Positions 1-11,870 of a stretch of 64,000 nt of DNA are shown piece by piece. The translations under genes were made by a program, and so were the position numbers. This DNA comes from Skeletonema tropicum (taxonomy: Eukaryota; Bacillariophyta; Thalassiosirophyceae; Thalassiosirales; Thalassiosiraceae). The notes under the pieces were generated by a model that searched no databases, was not told the origin of the DNA, and worked only from the letters and a program-made list of their open reading frames with translations. Location: positions 1 to 64,000 of the forward strand of contig CM074142.1 in the NCBI GenBank assembly GCA_037178625.1. The letters run 5' to 3'. Within the stretch, counting starts at the first letter, position 1, and the number at the start of each line of letters is the position of its first letter.

Positions 1-301
1 CTCCTTTTATCTATTGGTGTTTGAGTTCTACAACCACTCAGACACCTCCATCGACGGTTACGCTAACGTCTCCCTCATCAACTAAGTGAACTATTACAGG
101 CCCTCTCTCTCTCATTCATTCTTGCCTATTCTCTATTCTTGATAGCATGAAGAGGCTCAGAGAAAGAGAGAGAGAGACTGAAAGAGAGCCCCTCCGTTCC
201 TACCTGAACTGTTTCGCCCCTATGGCCTACTTTCTCTCTGAAGGACACCCCAGTTCGAATTAGCTTAGTCCAGTTGTCAAAAATTGAATGAATTGAGTTT
301 G
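1..301. other. Upstream non-coding stretch
   Basis: No open frame with coding character was seen. A purine-rich GA tract lies around 150-190. The stretch is probably the promoter and 5' leader of the membrane-protein gene that starts at 302. Confidence 0.4.
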
Positions 302-1090
302 ATGGCGCTCTCTAGAGAGTCTTACTCTTGCGTATATATAAGAAAGATCTCAAAAAATATCATGCTAATAGAGTTGATGAACTCGATCTTTGTCACTTTT
401 GTGGCTACCGAATGTCTTCTTGTGAATAAAATACTAATGAACGGCACCACCAGTAGTAGTATCTCGATTACCAACAATCAACAGCAACGGCGGTCCTTTA
501 TTCTTCGCTTGCTTCTTCGATACACAAAAAGATTCTCATGGACTCTACACATTCTAAGTCTCATTGTAGCCCTAATCAATCTATTCGCTCACTTCAGTAG
601 TAGTACTAGTGGCGAGGCATTATTCAAGTGGAGTAAAGCCCATGGAGGATTGTTTCACATACCACGCATCGTTGCGGCTATTATCACATTTCTTGTATGT
701 CTATGGTGGGATTGTCGACGGATAGTAGTTCACAATTATGCATCATGTGCGGCAAAGAAAAGCAGCAGTAGTGAAACAACTACCAACAATACTAATGGCA
801 GCAATACAACAACTTCTTCTTCATCATCGGTATGGAGTAACAAATACTTTCTTGGTCAACTACTCAAATCATTGTGCAGACACTTGCCCATTTATCCATT
901 TGCTGCGGTGATCATTTCGTTCTTTTGTCTGTTTGTGATTACTTTATTTGAAGACTTACACATTGATACCAAGAGGTTGAATGGGTTTATTTACTATTCT
1001 ACTTTGTATGGTCCTTTGATGTTGATTTATTGGGATGTCAAGGGAAAATTTGCAAAGACTTTGATCATCAATGGGATTCTACCACGATGA
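302..1090 (+). CDS. Hypothetical multi-span membrane protein
   Basis: I do not recognise the family. The first ATG (302, G at +4) gives 262 residues; the frame is open slightly further upstream but has no other ATG. Five hydrophobic segments lie at about residues 21-42, 81-97, 121-136, 196-216 and 229-244. They are separated by short basic loops and one Ser/Thr/Asn-rich loop at about 153-178. The last segments are followed by a short Lys-rich tail. No catalytic motif is visible. No intron is needed. A later ATG (residue 21) would shorten the N-terminus without removing a membrane span, so the start is uncertain. The function is unknown; the product is inferred to be an integral membrane protein. 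Confidence 0.5.
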   Translation: MALSRESYSCVYIRKISKNIMLIELMNSIFVTFVATECLLVNKILMNGTTSSSISITNNQQQRRSFILRLLLRYTKRFSWTLHILSLIVALINLFAHFSSSTSGEALFKWSKAHGGLFHIPRIVAAIITFLVCLWWDCRRIVVHNYASCAAKKSSSSETTTNNTNGSNTTTSSSSSVWSNKYFLGQLLKSLCRHLPIYPFAAVIISFFCLFVITLFEDLHIDTKRLNGFIYYSTLYGPLMLIYWDVKGKFAKTLIINGILPR

Positions 1091-1198
1091 TTGGTTGAAT
1101 TCAATTGTGTGAACTCAAAAAAAGTTTACTACAGTGAAATTCAAACGAGATAAAACTTCAGATGACTTCAGAGCGAATATATATTATAACTTTAAGTG

Positions 1199-2044
1199 TC
1201 ACATGATGCCGTACACAATGTCAGTCCGCAACACATACTTTATCCCATCTGTAACTGGCTCTGCTTCATGTTCCAAGCAATTGTCTCCATGAACATGCAA
1301 CAGCACCGCTCCTTGAGTGGGTGTGTAAGCAACTGAACCATTATTACTACTACCTCTGTCCTTCTTCATCTTCTTGGTGCTATTCGGCAAATGAAATCGT
1401 GTAGCCCCCCCTTTGCAAGTTGACAAGTAGAACAAGACCGTAATCTCTGTATGAGTCTCCGTCACATCTGTTGCGGAATAAGGTGTATCGACGCCTCTCC
1501 AATCAATTTTGTTTGTGTCGTCTATATGCTTTCCAAACCATTGTCCTTTCGTATATTTGTACAGTCGTAAATTTGGATTGCATGTGATAGGTTGGTACGT
1601 CTTGTTTGCATTATTATTATACGATGAGTTGTTGGCTCTAGTACTTTTGTCAAATATATCAAGTTGTTTCGATGCCTCCATCACAATTTGCTCTATTCTT
1701 CTAAATAGACGATGTGCCATGGCCCAATCATTCTTTTGAAGTCGGCTGCATTCTCGATGAGCAATCCATTTTGTGGATGGATGAGCTACAGTACCCCATC
1801 CACTATTCTCTGCATATTTGATCCAATCTTCGCATTCTTTGGATGAGAGTGCATTTCGTGCCACGAAGACTGCGTTTGGAATTAGATCTTCGAGGTGGAG
1901 ATGTTGGTAATGAGTTTCATGTTTGTTATTGTTGAGGAGTGTTTGTGGAAATAATCTGTCTTTATTGGAACTGCCCTTGTTTTTGGTTGCTGCTCCCGAT
2001 GGTGTGGGTTGCACATTGCGTGTAGCTGATTTCTTCTTCGCCAT
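1199..2044 (-). CDS. 2OG-Fe(II) oxygenase, prolyl-4-hydroxylase type
   Basis: A 281-residue single-exon protein with the double-stranded beta-helix signature of Fe(II)/2-oxoglutarate dioxygenases. The iron ligands are H173 and D175 (motif GKHIDD) and H259 (LEHEAEP). The likely 2-oxoglutarate-binding basic residue is K269, ten residues after the last His, as in prolyl 4-hydroxylases; R273 follows. A GGATRFH strand before the distal His is also typical. The first 45 residues are basic and low complexity (MAKKKSATRN), with no clear signal peptide, so the enzyme may be cytosolic or nuclear. Family members hydroxylate peptidyl proline using O2 and 2-oxoglutarate; the substrate here is unknown. It is divergent to QCR6, whose ATG lies 350 bp away. 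Confidence 0.87.
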   Translation of the reverse strand: MAKKKSATRNVQPTPSGAATKNKGSSNKDRLFPQTLLNNNKHETHYQHLHLEDLIPNAVFVARNALSSKECEDWIKYAENSGWGTVAHPSTKWIAHRECSRLQKNDWAMAHRLFRRIEQIVMEASKQLDIFDKSTRANNSSYNNNANKTYQPITCNPNLRLYKYTKGQWFGKHIDDTNKIDWRGVDTPYSATDVTETHTEITVLFYLSTCKGGATRFHLPNSTKKMKKDRGSSNNGSVAYTPTQGAVLLHVHGDNCLEHEAEPVTDGIKYVLRTDIVYGIM

Positions 2045-2394
2045 GTTATGTTGATTGGCTGCGAATAATGGTGGTGTTTGAGCTCTAGTAGATCAATGCG
2101 ATGGCATAGGATAGCGTCGACGTTGTCATCGTGATTGTGTTTGTGTTTGTGTGTTGCGAGTTGCGAGCTGAGTCGCTCTCGAACTGTCCCCCCAATTGTG
2201 CCTCTATGTACCCTCTAGAGTCGAAAGTTTATACCCCTCTTCTTCATACAAGATGAAGCTACTTTTCGCTGACAAATGACTTGTACCCCTCTCGATCCCA
2301 GGGATTTTTTTTGGTCTGATGGTCTGACCTTCTCCAAAACCCCCCCTCACAACTCACAACCTTTTCCAACGCCTCTCGCAAACTGTTTTCCACC
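2045..2394. promoter_or_regulatory. Shared divergent promoter region
   Basis: A 350-bp intergenic stretch between the start codons of the 2OG oxygenase (minus) and QCR6 (plus). No clear TATA box was seen. It contains short pyrimidine runs (ccccctc) before the QCR6 ATG. Calling it a bidirectional promoter is inference from geometry. Confidence 0.4.
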
Positions 2395-3190
2395 ATGGTG
2401 CGTTCTCTCTAGTAGCCCCAACGGGCTACTTCGGATATAGCTGATGTGGTTGTTTGGTTCGCTAAATTTTGGTCATTTCCGTGAGGGAGGCGGTAGCGAG
2501 CTGGGTCTTCTACGTAACAGAGGGAGGTTGTTGATGCACTTTCAATAATGAGGCGTTGGCGGGCCACTTTTTTTATTCTGGGGTTGTGATTGGTGACCCT
2601 ATGCCCCAATCTGGCTGCACCTGATTGCTCTTGTGTACTGGGCCGGGATACTGAAGAAAATTTGATGGGAGGGACAGATAATTGGAGTGATATATCGTCA
2701 TCGTGTGTGGCCGGCGATAAGTGTCTGAGAATTCACGGCTCTCTTATTTTTTATCGCCAGTTGGTCGATTCAATTGATTGTCATTTTCTAACCACATACT
2801 CTCGCTTCTTTTTGTTGTTACCTATACCTATTGACGTGAAATGAATCAAATATACATGGCTCTGATGTGACGATGGCGGTGAATTTGATGCTGCACAAAA
2901 TTAATTACACCTTTTCCAACACTTGTGCACACTCATACACAAAAAAAAACACAACACACGTCATTACTAAATAACAAAACCACCAACAGTCAGAAGAAGA
3001 AATTGTCGACCACCTACCGGCCCTCAAAGCCTCCTGTGCCAAGCATTGCCCCGTCGAAACCAAGGCATATGAAGCTTGCAAAGATCGCATTGCCAAATTA
3101 GGAGAGGGGGATTGTGAGGCTTGGTATTTTGACTTTTTGCATTGTGTGGATCATTGTGTTGCTCCGCAGGCATTTAAAAAGTTGAAGTAA
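2395..3190 (+). CDS. QCR6: Complex III hinge protein (QCR6/UQCRH), two exons
   Basis: Exon 2 (2990-3190) encodes a complete small protein ending in FDFLHCVDHCVAPQAFKKLK. This matches the mitochondrial ubiquinol-cytochrome c reductase hinge subunit, which supports docking of cytochrome c1 and c. Six Cys at residues 17, 21, 31, 43, 53 and 57 fit its disulfide-linked helical hairpin. Exon 2 has no ATG. The best start is the Kozak-like CCACCATGG at 2395: the ATG is followed at once by a GTGCGT donor, and the intron 2398-2989 ends in a branch-like ctaaataac plus CAG. Splicing gives MSEEEIVDHL, 67 residues, a normal length without the acidic extension of animal forms. Exon 2 is very likely right; the one-codon first exon is inferred. 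Confidence 0.8.
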
Positions 3191-4216
3191 TATGTTACCT
3201 GTTTTGGGGATGGTGTGGGTGTGTGAGCTGGGTGTGGTGGGATGGATTGGGTTAGGTTTAGAGAGGGGGGGATGATGTGTAGAATTGGAGTAGAAGGGGA
3301 GGGTTTATAACAATAGTACTGACGATGCAGCTGCCTTTTTTCACTTGGAGAACAATCACCAATAATAGAAGGAATGTGCAAATGGTTATTAAAGTTAGAT
3401 AATATTTCTTATATCTTGCTTCTTTACCTATGCTTGCTCTACGTTTCATGCATTTTAGGAAGGAAGGGTATTATTAACAGACTTCGTTCGACGATGAACA
3501 CAGAGAAAGAGAGAGAGACGCACAGAGTCTCAGTATCTATAACGACAAGTCAATCAAAGGAAGTGTGCAAAGTTTCCCTTCTCTACGTGAAAGGCGCCAG
3601 TCCCCTGTGACTTCTTCGAGGAAGAGATTCTTCTCTCTCCAACAATAATATAAGTATCTGCATAAGTTATTGAAACATGAACAGGCTCTGCTATGAGTAT
3701 TTAAACTATAAGTATCAAGCAATCGTGATTGAAGGATCCAAGATAGATATATAGGCGCCATCCCATTCGTTCCTCAATCTTCTTCGAAGTACTTTTGGCC
3801 TTTATTGGCATTTGGCATCATCTTGTGATGAGGAAGAGAGTCTCCCTTTTCACTCCCTGTCCGACAATCAATTATTCAGGACTCCCCCCACGAAAGGAAT
3901 TCATTTTTTACTCCCGAAAATCCAAAACGGGAACGAAACGACAAGAAGGACCTGAACGGACGACTCTTGTTTGCCAAAGGTTTTGTTGGTTTTTGTGCAA
4001 GACCAGTCTTGCATCATGAAATATTGGAGGTGTGATAAGTAGCGAGAGCCCTGCAGCTGCCTACGCCGTATTGTACTCGTGGTCATGCTGACATTGCGAT
4101 CAATCGTATTGTTGGTATTCTCCTCAATCGCAGCTACCCATATCATTGAAAACTAATCAAGAGAGAGAGAGAGCGACAGCAAGTATCCAACACCAAATAT
4201 TCAAATACTCTCTATC
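3191..4216. other. Intergenic region, no gene seen
   Basis: About 1 kb between QCR6 and the PT-rich gene. The open frames found are short, overlap on both strands and show no family motif. A GA-repeat tract at about 4,155-4,175 lies in the probable 5' leader of the next gene. Confidence 0.4.
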
Positions 4217-7200
4217 ATGGCTTCTTTCTCCTGCGCATGCGCAATGGACGACATGGTCGACTCCGAAAAACATTCCGCCAAAGCCGCCCCGGAGGACCAT
4301 ACTAGCTGTGCCCCTTGCCATACGGAATCATCATTGTTGATAACTGCAATGAATCCTAGTAGCAATACTCATAGACGCTCATCATTGGTAGCAGAGGCGT
4401 CTGTGATGAGAGAGGAGACGACAGCATTAGTAGCAACCCCGATAATGCAACCACCACCAGGTGCATCAAAGTCTATTATTTTGTGTCCGTCACACATGGA
4501 GAAAATGACAATGGCGTTGGATTCCTCGCTTGATGTCCCATCTGCAGACGGTGTACCAACGAATCATCAAATTGGTGACCTATCATATGATGAAGATGGT
4601 AGTATGTCTCAGCCTGTGGTATCGTCATCGACACTGTCCACTTCCAGCAGCGGAGTGCAAATAATGCAAGACCACCAACAATTGATAGAGGGGGTGGTAT
4701 CGGAGGACCTTAATAGCGGACACAGCAACAATACTATGACGAGAAGAGTTCGAACGAGACTGTTGTCATCCTCTTGCAACCGCCGCGGTCATTGTGCACG
4801 CAACAATTACGGTGGACTACGTACTACAAGCAGAGTGTTACCAATCCTCATCATGTCATTATGTTGGATAAGTTTGGCAGCTGCCAACGTCTTCGGTGCG
4901 GCAACCACCACCACACCGGCTACTACAACTGCAAACAGCATCACCACCACTGATGCTCCATTAACTACGACCACACCATGTAATTATTCAGTGGTGGATG
5001 ATGACCTTATATCAATCACAAATGCTACTACTACTGCAGCAACTACAACTACAAATGCTACTACAACTATGACAACCACCACCACCACCACCACAACCAC
5101 AACAGTTGGTGGTCTGAAACTCATAGATGGAGACGACGATGATGATTACATCCCACCCTGTCGAACATTCAACAAGGGACAATGCCAACAAAACTCTCAA
5201 CACTGCACATGGAAATTCAACTCGTGGTCTTGCGATTATTCCCATTTACCCGTAACAAGTACTTCCACACCCACCACCCTCAATTCTCGTGCACCACCAC
5301 CACCTCCTCCTCCTCCTACTGGTTCCTTGTCGAATGCTCCAACAACACAACCAACAGTCGATTCCACAGCAACTCCTCCAACTGGTGGGAACAAGGGTCT
5401 CACGGATACACCCACTTTGGACCCGTCTCCACCTCCAACACCTCCTCCAACAATACTTCCAACACGTCTTCCAACACCATTGCCAACACCATTGCCAACA
5501 GCAGTGCCAACACCAAGGCCTACGACGAAGAGTCCAACACCATTGCCAACAATGAAGCCTACGACGAAAGCACCAACGAAGGAACCGACGGATAGTCCTA
5601 CGTTGAATCCGACGAGGAAGCCGACTTCGAGGCCTACGAGAAATCCGTAAGTTTTCTTGTCTTGTGTGTGAATTCTTGATATCTTGTTTTGCTTGTGTTT
5701 GGTTTCAACTCTTGTTTTCTTGTAATGCTGCTCTTGAGTCTGAACTGCGTTCTTGAACTGTGATCTACTTTTGTTTGTGGAAACAAATGTGTCTGATGTT
5801 TTTCTGGTTCTTTTCCTTTCCTTTGACATAATATATACAGGACACCAAACCCCACAGCTCCGCCAACACCCAAGCCAACTCCAAAACCATCCGGATCTCC
5901 ATCGATGGTACCGTCTGGAAGTCCTTCGGTTTCACCTTCTATGGTAAGGTTTTGCTATTTGATGCGTTTCTTGTGCAAATTGGTTGGTTGTGTTTGGATT
6001 TATTGAGGTTGATTTGAATGTATTCTGCAGCAGGATACCTTTTCTTTCCTTTCCAAAGAAAACAACATGCTCACGATATCAATCTTGTCATTCGTCTACT
6101 TCTTACCACCAGTCTCCAACCGCAAGTCCATCCGACTTTCCATCAACAACTCCAACAAACTTTCCAACAATTTCACCTAAACCCACCCCATTAGTCTGGC
6201 CAAGTGCCTCACCCACACTCTCTTCCTCACCAACCGTTTCTCCGTCAAATCGACCATCCTCAAGTCCGAGTGCATCACCCTCTGCTCTTCCGACAGTATC
6301 CCCTACGACTTCATCTCCTACTGCTGCCGATGAGACGGGTTCACCAACAGAAGGTAGTGTTGCAATTACTCCTCCTCCAACCCCACCCTCCACATTGGCA
6401 CTGAAGCGTGTTTTGATTGAAAAGGAACCTACGTCCATAACACTCAACAAGAGGGCGTCCAAGATGGTGAAAGGTAGTACTATATATGATGCATGGGAGA
6501 AGGCTACGATAGCGCGTGTGAAGAGGTATACGAAACAACTGATCAAGGAGACGAGTGGTGAGAAAGATGTGGATGTGGAGGTAACGATTGAAGATGTGAT
6601 TCAACGTTTAAGACCTGAAGGAAGAAGAAGACTGGGTGGTGGTGGTGGTGAGGACGGGAACAACAGAATCTTGCAAGAAGAAGAAATGAAACCACTCTGG
6701 ATTTCATTCCGAACAACTCTTGAGTTTTATTCCAAACAATCGGAATGGGATGGATCCAAGTTGATTGCTGCGGGATTTATCACTGCAGATCAACAGGCAG
6801 AGTACATTTCCGAACTTCAGAAGGAAGGGCAAGGCTCGTTTGGCACTGTAGAAAGTATGGAAATGAGTGTGAATGGTCAAGTGATTACTGAATCGATTGA
6901 AGGGGAAGAAATGAAGGCGCAGGGTAATTCCATTATGTATATTATTGCGGGTGCAGTGGGTGGAGTACTGCTACTATTTGCAATTGTCGGTGGAGTATAT
7001 TACAAGAAGCGACGCAATAGAAGGAGGAATGGTTCCTCTGGAAGATATCCAGAGAAACAAGCTGCCTCTGACTTTTACAAGGGAAGTGGAAACACTGGAA
7101 CAATGATGAGTTCTCCTCCAAACAAGTCATTCCCTCCTCCACCACCACAAACTTCGTCTCCGGTAGGTGATTACTTTGGTACAATTGAACCACGCCCCGG

Positions 7201-7783
7201 TGAAGATGACGTCAGTACATTAGGTGATCCCTACATTGGCGACGTTCTTGTCAATCAAGCCATGGGCGGTGACAACACTGTCACGGAAAGTCTAATGTCC
7301 TCCGGTAACGACATGTATGTGTATGGAATCTCCCGCCCACGAATGAATACCGGTGACTCTTCTCGAATGGGAGGAGGATCTACAATCAATACGGGTAGCA
7401 ACCGTATGACATTCCAAGATGATGGAACTATGGAAGAATTTTATGGGACGCCTGATGCAACGAATTACCATTCTGAGAAGGATTCCGACTTTGAACATAT
7501 TACTGTCGTTGCAAGAAGTGGAGTGTTGGGTATTGTGATTGATAACCCTTCGAGGACTACTCCCGTTGTTCATGCTATTAAAGAGTCGAGCATCCTAAAT
7601 GGACGTGTCCATGTAGGTGATTTGTTAATGTCTGTAGATGAAGTGGATTGTCGAGGAATGACAGCAGTGGCTGTTTCCAAGTTGATTGGCAGTCGGTCAC
7701 AGAATCCCACGAGGACATTGAGATTGTTGAGAGGTGCGACTTTGGATGATGTTCGTGGAGATAGTAGCCATGTGCGCTATTGA
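4217..7783 (+). CDS. PT-rich transmembrane protein with cytosolic PDZ domain (three exons)
   Basis: Exons 4217-5646, 5841-5943 and 6113-7783 join in phase across GTAAGT...ACAG and GTAAGG...CCAG introns (194 and 169 nt), giving 1,067 residues. The order is: a Ser/Thr-rich N-terminal region; a hydrophobic segment at 207-224 (signal anchor or late signal); a Thr-rich tract 229-293; a Cys cluster near 317-341 (CRTFNKGQCQQNSQHC); a long PT/SP repeat region to about 600; a mixed domain of about 170 residues; a second membrane span at about 785-808 followed by KKRRNRRR; and a PDZ domain at about 971-1054 (GVLGIVIDNP, GDLLMSVDEVDC). This looks like a mucin-like cell-surface receptor or wall linker with an intracellular PDZ scaffold. 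Both introns sit inside the PT-rich region. The start is the first ATG of the frame; the N-terminal topology is uncertain. Confidence 0.8.
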
Positions 7784-8024
7784 TTTGTTAGTGTTTTTAA
7801 TGTAACTCGATGATTATATTGTGCACGTTTCTTATTTAGTTTACAGGTACAACATATTGAATAATGGCATTGACAACGTCGTGTACGTGGGCATAATGCC
7901 CGACGTTTTCCAGCATATTTAGCTCTTTTTCTCGCTCTTAAGATCCTTGAGGGAAGCTCTTTCATTCCTCTGATGCATCACAATATTGCAAGTTGTTCTG
8001 GTAAGGTAGCCTAGCGTAGCCGAC

Positions 8025-8347
8025 ATGGACGAGGCCTTAGCAAAATGGGTGGAGTCCGATGAGCAGCATTTGTTTCACGAGGTGATAAAGATTGGAAAGT
8101 AAGAGCCGCAGGAGTAGCTAGGAAGAAACCTTCGAGTTCTGGTTCTGGTTCTGCTGCTGTCGATGATTGCAAGCTGCTCTGGGACCGGTTGAAGAATGAG
8201 GTCAATGACCTTGGTGGTAATCGCCTGACTCCAAAGGACGGCAATGGCGGCGGCGGTGAAGGCAGATGCCTGGGGAGACACACAAGGCTTGTTTCTCTCC
8301 TCGGTGGAGTTGGAGGGCACTGCAAGTCTACGGAAAAACACTCATGA
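8025..8347 (+). other. Possible coding segment in repeat copy 1
   Basis: Two plus-strand frames look coding. From ATG 8025 the frame reads MDEALAKWVESDEQ and continues to a GTAAGA-like donor before its stop. From about 8063 a second frame reads SRGDKDWKVRAAGVARKKP and runs to TGA at 8345. A short intron ending in GAGCAG near 8,066 would allow the second frame to be an exon. A long antisense frame also exists, so the coding strand is not certain. No family was recognised. Confidence 0.3.
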
Positions 8348-9882
8348 CGAGTCTTAGGTGTGAGGAGCATAATGCTTGACTTGGAAGTAAATTTGTTTTA
8401 TTTACTTCTTGACTTTGACTGGGCTTGACTTGGAAGTATCCGGTGCATTGATTGTATGTACTTAAATAGCTTGACTGGGCTTGACTTGGAAGTATCTGGT
8501 GCAATTGATTGTACTTATTGTTGTACTTAGCGCGGACTGGGGCCACTCATTTGTGTGTGTAAGAAGTTTGAGCTGGTTGAAGGGAGGAGTATTATACGAT
8601 ACTCGTCAGCTTCCGTTCGTTGGCGAGGTGGGCTTTATTTCTTGCCCAGCCTGGGCGTGCGCGTTCACGAACAGATTAGAATCTCTCAGGATCTTCTGTC
8701 TCACTTAATGACTTGTATGACTTTCTTCTACCAGACGCCGAAGTACACATAAAAGTAGTAGCCAGATGATCGACCCCCCAGCCCCCAGCTCCCCTCTCTC
8801 TAGAGGTAGCTCCCCTCTAGAGCTCCCATCAAAAACGTGGCGGGAAGATTGAGGGACATGATGATGTGATGGGAACGTACTGAAACTCTACAGTGGGTCG
8901 GGTTATCTATCTAAGAAAAAGTCATTCAGCGCGACGACTCCCAGCGACGACGGACTCCCAGCAACTTTGACTCTCTGGCACGATCAAACCATATCATTGC
9001 TGGTCGACCTAGAGTCACGTTTCACCAGTAACGCAAACATAGCGGCAAGATTGATAATATTCAAGCAGATAATCGTAGATTCTCAAGAAGAAGAAGAGAT
9101 GTAAGAGGGTCCGTGGACCGTGGACCGTGGAGGCTCGTGGAGTGTCGAGGGAGTCACTAGGTACTTCTTCTAGAGATTGACAATGACTACAACTACAATA
9201 GGTTAGGTCTGGCAACGATATAGTCCTGGTGTATGTTTTTGAGGAGAAGAATTGCGGTTTTACTCGTGAAGTAGATGATAAGAGTTGTAATTCGTGTGAC
9301 GGAAAAGGAACGACTGATTTTGAGTATTGCTACTTATCTTAATGTTATTATCTATTCGATAGTGAGTGTATTAGCATCGTTTTGACGCCCTATTCGGCGT
9401 AACTCTAGAGAGAGGAGATTACCGTCGAAGATGAAGAGTCCATCGATATCTTTCTCGCACTGCATAATAGGAAAGTCGTCATCCTCCGTCAACCGCACTG
9501 TCCAAAAATGTTGTCATGCAGCAGACGACCTCACAATGAGGATTTTGCGGCGGCATTGAGGGAGAGTAGCATCATTGCTCGGCCTCGTGCGCTGAAACTA
9601 TCGGCTACACCCCATCGTCATGGCCGTTGCTGGGCGGGAGTTGCTGGGATTTGGTATCATTCAGTTTCTTTAGTTTACAGATACAACGTATAATGAGTAC
9701 GGCAACAACAACGTAAACGTGTACATGGGCATAAGGACCGACGTTTTCTATCACATTTAACTCTCTATTTCTTGCTCCAGGGCAAGCACATGCTTTAAGA
9801 TCCTTGAGGGAAGTTGTTTCACTCTTCTGATGCATCACAATATTTCATGGTAACTATGGTAAGGTAGCCTAGCGTAGCCGAC

Positions 9883-10208
9883 ATGGACGAGGCCTTAGCA
9901 AAATGGGTGGAGTCCGATGAGCAGCATTTGTTTCACGAGGTGATAAAGTTTGGAAAGTAAGCGCGACGGGAGTAGCTAGGAAGAAACCTTCGAGTTCTGG
10001 TTCTGGTTCTGTTACTGCTGTCGATGGCGATTGCAAGCTACTCTGGGACCGGTTGAAGAATGAGTCCAATGACCTTGGTGGTAATCGCCTGACTCCGAAG
10101 GACGGCAATGACTGTGGCGGTGAAGGAAGTCTGGGGAGACACACAAGGCTTGTTTCTCTCCTCGGCGGAGTTGGAGGGCACTGCAAGTCTACGGAAAGAC
10201 ACTCATGA
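9883..10208 (+). other. Possible coding segment in repeat copy 2
   Basis: The counterpart of 8025-8347. The SRGDKVWKVSATGVARKKP frame stays open to TGA 10206 despite indels, all of which are multiples of three. The ATG-started frame (MDEALAKWVESDEQ) also ends at a GTAAGC donor-like site. Conservation of frame supports coding but does not decide the strand. Confidence 0.3.
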
Positions 10209-10723
10209 CGAGTCTTAGGTGTGAGGAGCATGATTGCAGATGATTGCTTGTGTTGGAGGTATCCTGTACAATTGCTTACTCAATGTAAATAATGTGATTA
10301 TAGCGCGGACTGAAGCGCACTCATTTGTGTGTGTACGAAGTTGGAGCTGGTAGAAGGGAGGAGTACTCGTCGTGATGCTTCGTTCGTCGGGCGGAGGTGG
10401 GCTGTTTTGCCCAGCCTGGGCGTTCACGAATAGATTAGAATTTCTCAGGATCTTCTGTCACTTTATGACTTGATATGACTTTTCACATCGTAAGCTTGAC
10501 GCCAGATTGTCTACATAAGCCCGGGTTATCGGGTCTCGACGAAAAAGTCATTCCAGCGCGACACTCCCAGCAACTTTGACTCTCTGGCACGATCAAACCA
10601 TATCATTGCTGGTCGACCTAGTCACGTTTCACCAGTAACGCAAACATAGCGGCAAGATTGATAATATTCAAGCAGATAATCGTAGATTCTCAAGAAGAAG
10701 AAGAAGAAGAAGAGATGTAAGAG

Positions 10724-10726
10724 GGT

Positions 10727-10768
<42 letters not shown>
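10724..10768. repeat. 7-bp minisatellite (ggaccgt)n
   Basis: About six tandem units of ggaccgt in repeat copy 2. The matching place in copy 1 (about 9,107-9,130) has only two to three units. A neighbouring (gaa)n run is also longer in copy 2. Confidence 0.85.
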
Positions 10769-10769
<1 letters not shown>

Positions 10770-11547
10770 GCTCGTGGAGTGTCGAGGGAGTCACTAGGTA
10801 CTTCTTCTAGAGATTGACAATGACTACAACTACAATAGGTTAGGTCTGGCAACGATATAGTCCTGGTGTATGTTTTTGAGGAGAAGAATTGCGGTTTTAC
10901 TCGTGAAGTAGATAACAAGAGATGTAAATCGTGTTATGGAAAAGGAACGACTGATTTTGATTATTGCTACTTATATCTTAATGTTATTATCTACTCGATA
11001 GTGAGTGTATTAGCATCGTTTTGACTCCCTATTCGGCGGGACTCTAGAGAGTGCAGATTACCGTCGAAGATGAAGAGTCCATCGATATCTTTCCTCCTCG
11101 CTCTGCATCATAGGACAGTCATCATCCTCCGTCAACCGCGCACTGTCCCAAAATGTTATGCAGCAGACGACCTCACAAAAAGGATATTGCGGCGGCATTG
11201 ATGGAGAGTAGCATCATTGCTCGGCCTCGTGCGCTGAAACTATCGGCTACACCCCATCGTCATGGCCGTTGCTGGGATTTGATATCATTCAGTTTCTTTA
11301 GTTTACAGATACAACGTATAATGAGTACAGCAATAACAACGTGTACGTGGGCATAATGCCCGACGTTTTCCAGCACATTTAACTCTATTTCTTGCTCCAT
11401 GACAAAAGCACAAGCTTTAAGATCCTTGAGGGAAGTTGTTTCACTCTTCTGATGCATCGCAATCTTGCATAGTTGTTCTGGTAAGCACTCTTCTGATGCA
11501 TCACAATCTTGCAAGTTGTTCTGGTAAGGTAGCCTAGCGTAGCCGAC

Positions 11548-11870
11548 ATGGACGAGGCCTTAGCAAAATGGGTGGAGTCCGATAAGCAGCATTTGTTTCA
11601 CGAGATGATAAAGTTTGGAAAGTAAGCGCGACGGGAGTAGCTAGGAAGAAACCTTCGAGTTCTGGTTCTGGTTCTGCTGCTGTCGATGTCGATTGCAAGC
11701 TGCTCTGGGAACGGTTGAAGAATGAGGTCAATGACCTTGGTGGTAGTCGCTCCTCAACTCCAATGGATGGCAGTGGCGGCGAAGGCAGATGCCTGGGGAG
11801 ACGCACAAGGCTTGTTTCTCTCTTCGGCGGAGTTGGAGGGCACTGCAAGTCTTCGGAAAGAGACTCATGA
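11548..11870 (+). other. Possible coding segment in repeat copy 3
   Basis: Third counterpart. The second frame (SRGDKVWKVSATGVARKKP in copy 2) remains open to TGA 11868. In the ATG frame two residues change (DEQ to DKQ, HEV to HEM). It is probably a relic gene fragment amplified with the repeat. No function can be assigned. Confidence 0.3.

Noticed and set aside
5236..5829. 197-codon minus-strand Gly/Val-rich frame
   Set aside because: It is antisense to the PT-rich repeat region and crosses the first intron; repeat composition alone keeps it open.
6103..6546. 147-codon minus-strand frame
   Set aside because: Antisense to the SP/PT-rich part of the three-exon gene; a product of repeat codons.
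8011..8370. Minus-strand Pro/Arg-rich frame present in all three repeat copies
   Set aside because: It stays open because the opposite strand is Gly/Ser-rich and indels are multiples of three. The plus strand has donor-like sites and a better amino-acid profile, though neither is proven.
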